Shown one piece after another: positions 1-7,422 of a stretch of 41,390 nucleotides of DNA. Where the stretch lies: assembly GCA_025465355.1 (NCBI GenBank), contig JAODNN010000022.1, positions 1-41,390 of the forward strand. The letters run 5' to 3'. The translations under genes and the position numbers were made by a program. The notes under the pieces were generated by a model. It did no database searches. It was not told where the DNA came from and saw only the letters and a program-made list of their open reading frames with translations. The DNA is from Blastococcus sp. (GTDB lineage: Bacteria; Actinomycetota; Actinomycetes; Mycobacteriales; Geodermatophilaceae). Each line of letters begins with the position of its first letter. Position 1 is the stretch's first letter.

Positions 1-34
1 GGCGGATCTCCGCCCAGTCCTCCACGGACAACAC
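1..34 (-). CDS. istA: IstA-like IS21 transposase, N-terminus only
   Basis: Only the first eleven codons lie in the window (V/M-L-S-V-E-D-W-A-E-I-R); the gene runs off the left edge. This opening is typical of IS21-family IstA transposases, which carry an N-terminal HTH and a DDE catalytic core. The GTG start at 34-32 has a purine-rich ribosome site (GGAGGGACGAG) just upstream. It sits about 90 bp inside the IS end at 127, as expected for istA. The assignment rests on the combination of this N-terminus and the terminal repeats; the catalytic domain is not visible. Confidence 0.65.
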   Translation of the reverse strand, partial: MLSVEDWAEIR

Positions 35-73
35 CTCGTCCCTCCCCGGCTCGGCTCGAGCCAGGGTCTCGGG

Positions 74-113
74 AGGGGGTCAATTTTCGACCGTCGCGAG
101 GGGGTCAGTTTTC
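74..113. repeat. Paired IS21 terminal repeat units
   Basis: Two 15-bp copies at 74-88 and 99-113 (AGGGGGTCA followed by A or G, then TTTTC) differ at one base and are spaced 25 bp start to start. They are likely transposase binding sites within the IS end. Confidence 0.7.
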
Positions 114-156
114 AGGCGCCGTCGACACGCGTTTCCCATCGATCTCCGCTGACCGG

Positions 157-390
157 TCACGTCATTTCCGAGTAGATCGCGACCAACTTGCACGAGTGAC
201 CTGTCGCGGCGTTCTCGCCACCGCAGTCCGGCGTCCCAGCAACTGTGCTCGTCGACGTGGCCCGGCCGCACGAATGGCAGTCATCGCAGGGATGCCGGTC
301 GCAGAAAGCGTTCCCCGCTTCGGTGACGCCATCTACGGCGTGTCCACAGGCCCAGCACGACAGTCCAGCAAGGTCTCTTAGCGTCAGCAC
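157..390 (-). CDS. Small Cys-rich protein, possible zinc ribbon
   Basis: A 77-residue frame with GTG start. The middle is dense in Cys and His: CWACGH near the start, then FCDRHPCDDCHSCGR, then further single Cys residues. This pattern resembles a treble-clef or zinc-ribbon metal-binding fold rather than random sequence. No family was recognised, the ribosome site is weak, and the frame ends 30 bp from the IS21 end, so it may be a remnant of a larger gene disrupted by the insertion. Confidence 0.3.
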   Translation of the reverse strand: MLTLRDLAGLSCWACGHAVDGVTEAGNAFCDRHPCDDCHSCGRATSTSTVAGTPDCGGENAATGHSCKLVAIYSEMT

Positions 391-666
391 GGTCTCTTGG
401 CGTCCCAGGCGGCTGCATCAAGCGGATCTCCCTCTGGCGTCGACCGGTCGCAGCCTACGAGGCTGCCGCCCTCCCGCCGGTCGACCGGAGCACGAAGAGG
501 TTCCCGGTCGTCTGCTCGGTCCTGCTATGGAAGGGCGCAGGGCCCCACCCCGGGGCTACGACAGATTCGCGGATCCACAGGACCAGCACTCGTCAACCGC
601 GAGTGACTGGGCCGCCCGGCTGTACCTACGAACCAGAAACACGGGGACCTACGGAACTCATGCGCC

Positions 667-698
667 TCGTCGAGTGAGCAAGACTGCCCCCACGACGA
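667..698 (+). repeat. 32-bp repeat, left copy
   Basis: Begins TCGTCGAGTGA and ends TGCCCCCACGACGA, with seven variable bases between. A second copy in the same orientation lies at 8735-8766 with 28 of 32 bases identical. The outer six bases (TCGTCG/CGACGA) are complementary to each other. It lies just beyond the 3' end of the aldo/keto reductase gene. The core resembles transposon terminal repeats such as those of IS21 elements, but its origin is unproven. Confidence 0.6.
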
Positions 699-712
699 TC
701 GGGGCCGGAGGG

Positions 713-1744
713 TCAGAAGGAGCTCGAGGCCTCCCACAGGTTCATCTCGAGATCGACGGCGTGTTCGTCAATCCTTTTCAGCTCCTCGTCGGTGAAGTTG
801 AGTCGCTGGGTGGCGGCCAGGTTGTCCTCCAGCTGGCCGACGCTGGACGCGCCTACGAGGACCGACGACACGGCGGAGTGCCGCAGCGCCCAAGCCAAGG
901 CCATCTGCGCCAGGGACTGCCGCCGCTCGGCCGCGATGCCAGCCAACCGCCGGACGCGATCGAGGGCCGCCTCGGACAGGAATTCTGGGCGCAGCGAGCC
1001 GGAGCGGGCGCCACGCGAGCCCGCCGGCACGCCAGTGAGATAGCGGTTGGTCAACAGGCCCTGCGCCAGTGGTGAGAATGCGATGATCCCGACGCCGAGG
1101 TCGGTCACCGTGCCAATGAGATCGTTCTCGATCCACCGGTTGAACATCGAGTACGACGGCTGGTGGATGAGCAGAGGGGTTCCGAGGTCGCGGAGGATGT
1201 CGGCCGCTTCCCGGGTTCGCGCGGCGGAGTAGCTGGAGATGCCGGCGTAGAGGGCTTTCCCTGAGACCACCGCCGAGTGCAGCGCCCCCATCGTCTCTTC
1301 GAGAGGCGTGTTCGGGTCGAACCGGTGGGAATAGAAGACATCGACGTAGTCCAGGCCCAGCCGCCGCAGCGACTGATCCAAGCTGGCCAGCAGGTACTTC
1401 CGCGAACCCCACTCGCCGTACGGTCCGGGCCACATGTCGTAGCCGGCCTTAGTGGAGATGACCAGCTCGTCTCGGTAGCGGGCTAGGTCGTCTCGGAGAA
1501 TTCGGCCGAAGTTGACCTCGGCGCTGCCGTACGGCGGCCCGTAGTTGTTGGCCAGGTCGAAGTGGGTGACGCCGAGGTCAAAGGCCTGGCGGATGATGGC
1601 CCGCTGGGTTTGCCGGGGAACGTCGTCCCCGAAGTTTTGCCACAGTCCCAGCGACACCGGAGGCAGCTGGAGTCCGCTGCGCCCGACCCGCCGGTAACCG
1701 CGGTCTGAGTAGCGGTCCTCGGCGGCCACGTACGGATCGGTCAT
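713..1744 (-). CDS. Aldo/keto reductase, YghZ-like
   Basis: A 343-residue NADPH-dependent aldo/keto reductase that would reduce an aldehyde or ketone in the cytosol. The family tetrad is visible: Asp and Tyr in DLANNYG, Lys in STKAG, His in FYSHRFD. The C-terminal region has the nucleotide-binding VLVGASS segment followed by QLEDN. It most resembles the YghZ/Kv-beta-like branch, which shares the ANNYGPPYGSAE stretch. The ATG overlaps the TGA of the NCS1 permease gene (ATGA), so it is translationally coupled as the last gene of a five-gene operon. An in-frame open extension upstream of this ATG is antisense-like and was not used. Substrate unknown; probably a carbonyl product of the operon's pathway. 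Confidence 0.88.
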   Translation of the reverse strand: MTDPYVAAEDRYSDRGYRRVGRSGLQLPPVSLGLWQNFGDDVPRQTQRAIIRQAFDLGVTHFDLANNYGPPYGSAEVNFGRILRDDLARYRDELVISTKAGYDMWPGPYGEWGSRKYLLASLDQSLRRLGLDYVDVFYSHRFDPNTPLEETMGALHSAVVSGKALYAGISSYSAARTREAADILRDLGTPLLIHQPSYSMFNRWIENDLIGTVTDLGVGIIAFSPLAQGLLTNRYLTGVPAGSRGARSGSLRPEFLSEAALDRVRRLAGIAAERRQSLAQMALAWALRHSAVSSVLVGASSVGQLEDNLAATQRLNFTDEELKRIDEHAVDLEMNLWEASSSF

Positions 1745-3288
1745 GCGACGCTCTCCGGCTCGCTCTCGATTTCCTGCGCTTCCCGGTTGCTGAGCGGAAC
1801 CTCCTCGTCGACCGGAAGCGCCTCCTGCTCCCGGACCGTCCGCCGAGCGAGCAGCAGGTGACCCACGAATCCGAGGACCAGCGCGACGATGACGCCGAGG
1901 TTCGCGAAAGCCCAGGCTCCCTTGACCCCTCCGAGGCCCAGGGGGCCCAGAAGGTATCCCTGCCAGGAGAGCCACGATGCGGCGGTATTGGTGACGAGGC
2001 CCCAGCCCAGCACGGTGGCGACCACGATCAGCGCCACCGGAAGCCACCGGACGTCGCCGTAACGGCCGTGCCGGGAGAAGAGGTCGCGTTCGGAGTAGTC
2101 CTTGCGGCGGAGCGCGATGTCGGCGACGAAGACTCCGCACCAGGCCGCGATCGGCACACCGAGGGTGATGAGGAAGCCCTGGAACGGACCGAGGAAGGTC
2201 TGCGCGAAGAACACGACGTAGATCGCGCCGATGGTCATGAGCGTTCCGTCGATGCTGACTGCGACGAACCTCGGTGCGCGCAGACCGGCGTTGAGGAGGG
2301 ACAGCCCGGAGGAGTAGATGTCCATGACGGCGCCAGCGACGAGGCCCAGGACGGTCACGACGATGAAGGGGACGAGGAACCAGGTCGGCAGGATGGTCGC
2401 GAGTGCGCCGACCGGGTCTGCGGCGATGGCCGAATTGAGCTTGTCCGATGATCCCGCGATGAGCAGCCCGAAGATCAGCAACACGGCCGGCCCCAGACCG
2501 GATCCGAACGTCGTCCACCACATGACGCCTCGGCTGGAGGCCGAGCGCGGCAGGTAGCGGGAGTAGTCGGCGGCGGCGTTGACCCAGCCCAGGCCGAACC
2601 CGGTCATGGTGAACAGCACGGCGCCGATGACAGCTGGGGCGCCGCCCGCGTGCAGCTTGCCGATGGCGGAGACGTCGATTGAGTGGATCGCCACGATGAT
2701 GTAGACGACGGTGAGGATGCCGGCGATCCAGGTGATCCACCGTTGCATCCGCATGATCAGGTCGAAGCCAACCAGTCCGCCACCGACGATCAGGGCGACG
2801 ACGACAAGCAGCGCGACGATCTTGGTGAGTGCCCCGCCGTGCCATCCAAGTCGTTCGAAGATGGTGTTCGTCGCCAGCACGGCCAACGCGGCAAGGACGG
2901 TCTCCCAGCCGAGCGTGAGCAGCCACGAGAGCGCCGAAGGCAGGCGGTTGCCCCGCACGCCGAAGACGCTGCGGCTGATCGTCATGGTCGGCGAGGAGGC
3001 GTGCTTGCCGGCGATCGCGATGTAGCCGACGAGCAGGTAGGAGGCCACGACGCCGACGATCACCACCAGCGTCGCCTGCCAGAAAGACAACCCGAAGCCG
3101 AGGATGAACGACCCATAGCTGATCGCGAAGACAGAAACGTTGGCCGCGAACCAGGGCCAGAAGAGATCACGTGGCCGTCCCTTGCGCTCCGCCTCCGCGA
3201 TCTGGTTGACACCGTTGACCTCGATGCTGATCGCCGTGTCCGCGGACGTACCGAGAGCGGCGGTGGAACGCGCGTCGGGCTGGCTCAT
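1741..3288 (-). CDS. NCS1-family cytosine/purine/hydantoin-type permease
   Basis: A 515-residue integral membrane transporter of the nucleobase:cation symporter-1 family, with about twelve hydrophobic segments between residues 45 and 480 and short charged tails. The early conserved region (PWFAANVSVFAISYGSF) and AADYSRYLP further on are typical of NCS1 proteins that import cytosine, purines, allantoin, hydantoins or thiamine. A GTG three codons upstream is in frame, but the ATG at 3288 is preferred because GAGGTG lies six bases before it. It starts 30 bp after the flavin reductase stop and its stop overlaps the aldo/keto reductase start. In this context it probably imports the nitrogen heterocycle acted on by the neighbouring deaminase-like and monooxygenase proteins; the exact substrate cannot be read from sequence. 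Confidence 0.88.
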   Translation of the reverse strand: MSQPDARSTAALGTSADTAISIEVNGVNQIAEAERKGRPRDLFWPWFAANVSVFAISYGSFILGFGLSFWQATLVVIVGVVASYLLVGYIAIAGKHASSPTMTISRSVFGVRGNRLPSALSWLLTLGWETVLAALAVLATNTIFERLGWHGGALTKIVALLVVVALIVGGGLVGFDLIMRMQRWITWIAGILTVVYIIVAIHSIDVSAIGKLHAGGAPAVIGAVLFTMTGFGLGWVNAAADYSRYLPRSASSRGVMWWTTFGSGLGPAVLLIFGLLIAGSSDKLNSAIAADPVGALATILPTWFLVPFIVVTVLGLVAGAVMDIYSSGLSLLNAGLRAPRFVAVSIDGTLMTIGAIYVVFFAQTFLGPFQGFLITLGVPIAAWCGVFVADIALRRKDYSERDLFSRHGRYGDVRWLPVALIVVATVLGWGLVTNTAASWLSWQGYLLGPLGLGGVKGAWAFANLGVIVALVLGFVGHLLLARRTVREQEALPVDEEVPLSNREAQEIESEPESVA

Positions 3289-3318
3289 GCGGAGCACCTC
3301 TCGAGTGGTGGAGCCGGG

Positions 3319-3852
3319 TTAGAAGGCACGCGGAGAGTCGGTGGGGAGAAGCAGGCGGCGGAACAAGGAACCGTGGAAGACCAGCGGAGCTACGTCGGGG
3401 TCGGCGCCCAGGCCGCAGACCTGGAGCAGCGCGACGGTGTGATCACCGGCCGGGAATTCGCCGTGCAGTGTGCACTCGAACCACACCGGCGCCCCCGCGA
3501 TGAAGCGCGCCGTCGAGCCCGTGTCGCGCAACGGGACGCCGACGAAACGCCGGGTGCGGTCGCGGGAGCCGATCTGCCGCGCGAGGTCCGCCTGGTCCGC
3601 GGCCAGCACGGAAACCCCGAGCGTGGCCGCCTGCCTCAGCACCGGCCAGGTCGTCGAGCTCCGCTGCACGGCGCAGGAGACCAGCGGCGGGTTTGCCGAC
3701 ACGCCGACGGTGAACGCCGACGCCACGATCCCCCGAGGCTCCTCGCCCACGTCTGCGACCAACGCAACGACCCCCGACGGGAAGTACGCGAACGTCCGCC
3801 GAAGCAGCTCTGGATCCGCCTCATAGCGCGGCAAGGCGGCCCGCACGCTCAC
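3319..3852 (-). CDS. Flavin reductase (HpaC/NtaB-like), FMN supply
   Basis: A 177-residue member of the flavin-reductase-like FMN-binding split-barrel family. Typical features are the N-terminal LRRTFAYFPSGVVALVA, the FMN-contacting VASAFTVGVSANPPLVSCAV and the later FECTLHGEFPAGDHTVALLQV with the conserved GDH. Such enzymes use NAD(P)H to reduce free FMN for a two-component monooxygenase. The GTG start overlaps the stop of the adjacent NtaA-type monooxygenase (GTGA), so the two proteins should be made in a fixed ratio. The partner is clear from this coupling; the nucleotide preference is not. Confidence 0.88.
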   Translation of the reverse strand: MSVRAALPRYEADPELLRRTFAYFPSGVVALVADVGEEPRGIVASAFTVGVSANPPLVSCAVQRSSTTWPVLRQAATLGVSVLAADQADLARQIGSRDRTRRFVGVPLRDTGSTARFIAGAPVWFECTLHGEFPAGDHTVALLQVCGLGADPDVAPLVFHGSLFRRLLLPTDSPRAF

Positions 3853-5222
3853 GGAACGGCCTCGTCCGAGACCAGGGCGCCGGCACGGAAGCGTGCCCCG
3901 GGGTGCTCCTCCGGCAGGCGGGCGTTGCCCGCACCGAACAGCCTCTCGCGGAACGTCGTTGCGCTCCGCTCCGTCCGGACCAGCCCGGCGCGCTGCAGCT
4001 CGGGGACGACCAGCTCGCCGAACTCGCGGTAGGAGCCGGGCGAGACGAACGGGGTGAAGTTGAAACCGTCCAGGTCGGTCTCCTCCACCAGCGCGGCGAT
4101 CTGCTCGACGACCCCTGCCGGCGTACCGGTGAGGATGAGCTCGCGCATCCCGCGCCGGATGAAGTCGGCGGCCGCCTCGCGGACCGAGGCGTCCTTGTAG
4201 CGCTCGACCTGCGTCCGGCCACCCTCGGTGGTCACCGTCGAAAACGAGGCATTCGGATCAAGCGCTGCCAGGTCGACGCCGGTCATCATCGCGTAGTAGG
4301 CACGCGCGGCATCCGCGTTGACCCAGGACAAGTACTCCTCCAGCCGATCCTCCGCCTCGGCCGAGGAGGAGCCGGTGACAACCGACAGCCCGGAGATGGC
4401 CTTGATCGCCGTATTGCCGCGACCGGCCGCGACGGCCGACGCCCGCAGATCGTCGACCTGCTTGCGCAGCATCGCGGCGTCCTTGCCCTGCAGGAAAACA
4501 AGTTCCGCGTTGGCGGCGGCGAACGCCCGGCCGGTCGACGAGGCACCGGCCTGCAGGATCACGGGTGTCCGCTGCGGGGAGGGCTCGGAGTTGAAGTATC
4601 CGTGGGAGGTGAAGTAGCGACCCTCGTGGCTGATGGGGTGGATTCGATGGGGATCGGCGTATCGGCGGGTCGCCTTGTCGACCAGCACCGAGCCGTCTTC
4701 CCAGGAGCCCTCGAACAGCTTGTAGCTCAGGTCGAGGAAGTCTTGCGCCCGGGCGTAGCGCTCGTCGTGCGGAATGGCTTGCCGGCCGAAGAGTTCGGAG
4801 ACGACGGCGCTGCTTGTGGTCACCACGTTCCAGCCGACACGGCCGTTGGTCAGGTGGTCCAGGGTGGCGAAGCGCCGCGCGTTGGCGTAGGGCTCCTCGA
4901 ACGTGGTCGACGAGGTGACGGCGAAGTTCAGGTCCGCCGTCGCGGCCGCCAGGGCCGGTATGAGGAGCATGGGATCGTTCTTTGGTACCTCGACCGCCTG
5001 CTCGAACGTCACGTCCAGGGTCTCCCCGTGCAGCCACGGGTAGCCATAGGAGTCGGCGAGGAAAATGAAGTCGAAGAAGCCACGCTCGAGGAGCTGGGCG
5101 AGCTCGATCCAGTAGGCGAGTTCCTTGTACCGGTACGTGTGCTGCTCGGGGTGCGCCCACAGCCCCTGGCTGGTCAGGTTGACCTGGTTGATCTCGAAGG
5201 CACCCAGCAAGATCTGCTTCAC
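3849..5222 (-). CDS. FMN-dependent monooxygenase, NtaA/SnaA/DszA family
   Basis: A 457-residue luciferase-like TIM-barrel oxygenase of the group containing nitrilotriacetate, pristinamycin IIA, dibenzothiophene sulfone and riboflavin-cleaving enzymes. These oxidise heterocycles or amines with reduced FMN and oxygen. Recognisable stretches are FFDFIFLADSYG, DHLTNGRVGWNVVTT and PVILQAGASSTGRAFAA. The GTG start at 5222 is chosen over an ATG eight codons upstream because family members begin M-x-K-Q-I-x-LGAF, GAGAGGGAAG lies before it, and it makes a GTGA overlap with the upstream gene. The flavin reductase gene follows with another GTGA overlap. Substrate unknown; riboflavin or a purine-like ring are possibilities suggested only by neighbours. 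Confidence 0.88.
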   Translation of the reverse strand: MKQILLGAFEINQVNLTSQGLWAHPEQHTYRYKELAYWIELAQLLERGFFDFIFLADSYGYPWLHGETLDVTFEQAVEVPKNDPMLLIPALAAATADLNFAVTSSTTFEEPYANARRFATLDHLTNGRVGWNVVTTSSAVVSELFGRQAIPHDERYARAQDFLDLSYKLFEGSWEDGSVLVDKATRRYADPHRIHPISHEGRYFTSHGYFNSEPSPQRTPVILQAGASSTGRAFAAANAELVFLQGKDAAMLRKQVDDLRASAVAAGRGNTAIKAISGLSVVTGSSSAEAEDRLEEYLSWVNADAARAYYAMMTGVDLAALDPNASFSTVTTEGGRTQVERYKDASVREAAADFIRRGMRELILTGTPAGVVEQIAALVEETDLDGFNFTPFVSPGSYREFGELVVPELQRAGLVRTERSATTFRERLFGAGNARLPEEHPGARFRAGALVSDEAVP

Positions 5223-6259
5223 GATTCGCTTCCCTCTCTCAGCCATGCATCCACGCCATCCTCAATCCGCCGCCGCGTGGCGGCGCTCATCCCCGACGCC
5301 AAGGCCCCGGAACGCGCGAAGTGCGCGAGCCTCGCGTCGTCGAGGCCCCAGACCTTCCGCGCGATCTCGTACTGGTCGGTCACCGAGGTCGAGAACCACA
5401 GCGGGTCGTCGGCGTTCAACGTGACGGGAACGCCTGCGGCGAGCAGCCGTGGCGCGGGATGCTCCGCCAAGCTCGGTACGAGCCCCAGTGCGACGTTGGA
5501 GACGGGGCAGACGTCGCAAACCACCCGGTCGGCGGCCAGCCGCTTGAGCAGCCGCTCGCTCTCCACCGCCCGAAAGCCGTGCGAGATCCGCCGGGCCCCC
5601 AACTCGTCGAGCGCTTCCTCGATGCTTTCCGGGCCGCCGGTCTGACCGGCATGGCACGCCAGCGACAGCCCGGCCGCCCGGGCGATATCCGCCGCCTCCC
5701 GGAACCGGCCCAACCCGCCCGGCTCGATGAAACCGGCGGTGCCCAGCGCCCCGACCCCGGCTCCCGCGTAGGCCGCGGCCGTTCGCGCGAGGTCCACGGC
5801 GATCGGCAGGTCTTCGTCGGTATTGATGGTCAGCAGGGCGTTGACTTCGATCCCGGCGTCGCGTGCCGCCTCTCCGAACGCGTGCAGAATCGTGCGGGTC
5901 ACCTGGTCCAGCGATCCGAGCCGCGGGGCATACAACTGCGGCTCGATTGCCGGTTCCAAGTAGACGACCCCTTGAGCCGCCTCGGCGAGCACGAGCGAGC
6001 GACAGAGAACTGCGAGGTCCTCGTGCGTCTCGACGAGGTCCGGCACGGTTCCGTAGGCCTCGAAGAACTCCCAAACATCCCCGAACGCCGTCGGAACATC
6101 GAACGCCCTACCCCGCCGCCGGGCGAGCTCCCGGACCGCGCCGAGAGGGTAGGCACCGTCCAGATGGGCGTGCAGATGCGCCTTCGGCAGCCCTCGCAGC
6201 GACCGGGAGCTCCTCGAACCGCGCACCCCTACCGGGGAAGGCGCTCCGTCAGCTCTCAC
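5219..6259 (-). CDS. Adenosine-deaminase-like amidohydrolase, catalytic Glu replaced by Gln
   Basis: A 346-residue protein of the adenosine/adenine deaminase branch of the amidohydrolase TIM barrels. The zinc ligands are present: HxH at 30/32 in HLHAHLDGA, His in CHAGQ, and Asp in LNADDPL; the SHGF His is also kept. In the usual HAGE motif, Glu protonates the purine ring, but here residue 206 is Gln (codon CAG at 5644-5642). It may therefore act on a different substrate or have a changed mechanism. The GTG at 6259 is chosen because GGAGG sits nine bases upstream; an upstream in-frame ATG at 6334 lies in the promoter. It is the first gene of the five-gene operon, behind a promoter shared in layout with the RibBA-like gene. 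Confidence 0.8.
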   Translation of the reverse strand: MRADGAPSPVGVRGSRSSRSLRGLPKAHLHAHLDGAYPLGAVRELARRRGRAFDVPTAFGDVWEFFEAYGTVPDLVETHEDLAVLCRSLVLAEAAQGVVYLEPAIEPQLYAPRLGSLDQVTRTILHAFGEAARDAGIEVNALLTINTDEDLPIAVDLARTAAAYAGAGVGALGTAGFIEPGGLGRFREAADIARAAGLSLACHAGQTGGPESIEEALDELGARRISHGFRAVESERLLKRLAADRVVCDVCPVSNVALGLVPSLAEHPAPRLLAAGVPVTLNADDPLWFSTSVTDQYEIARKVWGLDDARLAHFARSGALASGMSAATRRRIEDGVDAWLREGSES

Positions 6260-6297
6260 GTCCGCGTGCCTCCGCCCAGTCGCAACGATGCTCGGAG

Positions 6298-6352
6298 ACT
6301 GTAGGAAGCGCGCAAGCCAACGTCGAAGACACATTGACGATCGACCTATAAG
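6298..6352 (-). promoter_or_regulatory. LysR-type operator and promoter of the five-gene operon
   Basis: On the minus strand the order is CTTATAGGTC (6352-6343), 15 bp, TTCGAC (-35, 6327-6322), 18 bp, TACAGT (-10, 6303-6298). The same box and -35 with the same 15-bp spacing precede the gene at 7423. The start codon at 6259 would follow a leader of about 30 bases. The box is also about 36 bp before the LysR gene, allowing autoregulation. Confidence 0.6.
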
Positions 6353-6387
6353 GTGCGCCGATAACTCACCGACGAGGAGGTCGCGCC

Positions 6388-7314
6388 ATCCGACCGCCCG
6401 ATCTCGACCTGCGCCTTCTGCGGTATTTCAGTGCCGTCGTCGAGGCAGGCAGCTTCACCAGGGCCGCCGCGGCTCTGCACGTCTCACAACCCGCCCTCAG
6501 CCAGGCCGTCCAGACGCTGGAGAAGGTGGTCGGCGCGCGACTGATCGAACGCGCGACCAAGGGATCGCCACGCGGGATCGGTCTGACCCAGGCCGGCGAG
6601 GTATTCCTCGAGGCAGCCAGCGACATCCTGTCGCGGGTCGAGCAGGCCGTGAACGCCGTTCGGCGGGTCGAGGCCAGGAGGCCGTTGCACGTCGGCTTCG
6701 GCACCAGCACCCCTCGGCACCTGGTCCGCGCCGTGCTCACCGCCGCCGACGACGTCGGACTGGTCGACGTCTCCCTGGAACACGTCCCCTGGGGCAGCGA
6801 AGTCGTGTGGCTGCTCGACGGTCGCGTCGACCTTGTATTCCTGCAGGCACCCGAGGACTACTCGAACCCCGAACTCACGCTGGTTCCGCTGCAACCGGTG
6901 CGCCGACTGGCGGTCTTCCACGCGGGCCACCGCCTCGCGTTGCATCCCCAGATCGCCATGGCGGATCTCGCGCAAGAGCCGATCATCGATGCCGCGTCCG
7001 ACCGGGCGTACTGGTTGGTCGACCCGCGGCCCGACGGATCCACGCCTGCCGTTGTCGGGCCGGCGGCGCGAACGGTCGAGGAGATGCTCGCGTTCGTATC
7101 CGCCGGACGCGGAATGGCCATCACCAGCCACTCCGTGGCCGAAACCAGCGGTAGCCAGGAATTGGCGTTCGTCCCGATCCGAGATCTGGAGGCGGCCACG
7201 GTCCATCTCGCGACGAAGCTTTCCGATCGACGAGAGGAAGTGGCGGCGACCCGTGATGCGGTTGCCCGCTCCTCCGCTCTCCGCGGCGATAACGCCACTT
7301 CCTCTACCGGATAG
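6388..7314 (+). CDS. LysR-family transcriptional regulator with probable ATC start
   Basis: A 308-residue LysR regulator. The N-terminal winged HTH is clear (LDLRLLRYFSAVVEAGSFTR followed by AAAALHVSQPALSQAVQTLE), and residues 90-300 form the periplasmic-binding-like effector domain. No ATG, GTG or TTG occurs between the in-frame TAA at 6349 and the HTH. The best start is ATC at 6388, seven bases after GAGGAGG, giving a normal N-terminus; the next usual start at 6526 would delete the HTH. It is divergent from the deaminase-like operon and upstream of the RibBA-like gene, and probably controls both through the shared box. The ATC could also be a point mutation or sequencing error in an ATG. 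Confidence 0.82.
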   Translation: MRPPDLDLRLLRYFSAVVEAGSFTRAAAALHVSQPALSQAVQTLEKVVGARLIERATKGSPRGIGLTQAGEVFLEAASDILSRVEQAVNAVRRVEARRPLHVGFGTSTPRHLVRAVLTAADDVGLVDVSLEHVPWGSEVVWLLDGRVDLVFLQAPEDYSNPELTLVPLQPVRRLAVFHAGHRLALHPQIAMADLAQEPIIDAASDRAYWLVDPRPDGSTPAVVGPAARTVEEMLAFVSAGRGMAITSHSVAETSGSQELAFVPIRDLEAATVHLATKLSDRREEVAATRDAVARSSALRGDNATSSTG

Positions 7315-7320
7315 AGCACG

Positions 7321-7376
7321 CTTATAGGTCCTTCCGGTTTTCGTATTCGACTTCCCCTCCACTGGCGGCCTACGGT
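7321..7376 (+). promoter_or_regulatory. LysR-type operator and promoter of the RibBA-like gene
   Basis: CTTATAGGTC at 7321-7330, 15 bp, TTCGAC (-35) at 7346-7351, 19 bp, TACGGT (-10) at 7371-7376. Layout matches the promoter at 6298-6352 almost exactly. It lies seven bases after the LysR stop codon, so the downstream gene has its own regulated promoter. Confidence 0.6.
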
Positions 7377-7422
7377 CCCGTCCACGGGAGCGTGCCGACC
7401 GGTGAGGCAGGAGACGACGGTG

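Larger units (their letters stand above)
1..127 (-). mobile_element. IS21-family insertion sequence, istA-proximal end
   Basis: Read on the minus strand from 127, the sequence begins TGTCGACGGCGCC, then carries two copies of a (A/G)TTGACCCCC-type unit before the istA start. IS21-family elements have TG...CA ends with multiple internal terminal repeats of this sort. The other end, istB and any target duplication are outside the window, so the boundary at 127 is inferred from the terminal TG only. Confidence 0.7.
128..712. other. Gene-poor stretch between IS end and catabolic block
   Basis: Apart from the Cys-rich frame at 157-390 and the 32-bp repeat at 667-698, no convincing gene is seen. 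A short hairpin lies near 451-467 (GCAGCC, five-base loop, GGCTGC). The open frames on the plus strand here continue into the antisense of the aldo/keto reductase and look like composition artefacts. Confidence 0.5.

Noticed and set aside
1745-2926. In-frame upstream extension of the aldo/keto reductase
   Set aside because: It lies within the NCS1 permease gene in another frame and is Arg/His-rich; the ATG at 1744 has normal coupling and gives a normal N-terminus.
2683-4032. Long plus-strand open frame across the permease and flavin reductase genes
   Set aside because: It is rich in Arg, Asp and Gly with no motif and is antisense to two clear genes; an effect of high-GC codon bias.
3849-5222. 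Naming the NtaA-type oxygenase as RcaE (riboflavin lyase)
   Set aside because: The family has many substrates; no riboflavin kinase or ribokinase gene is present and no residue-level signature could be checked.
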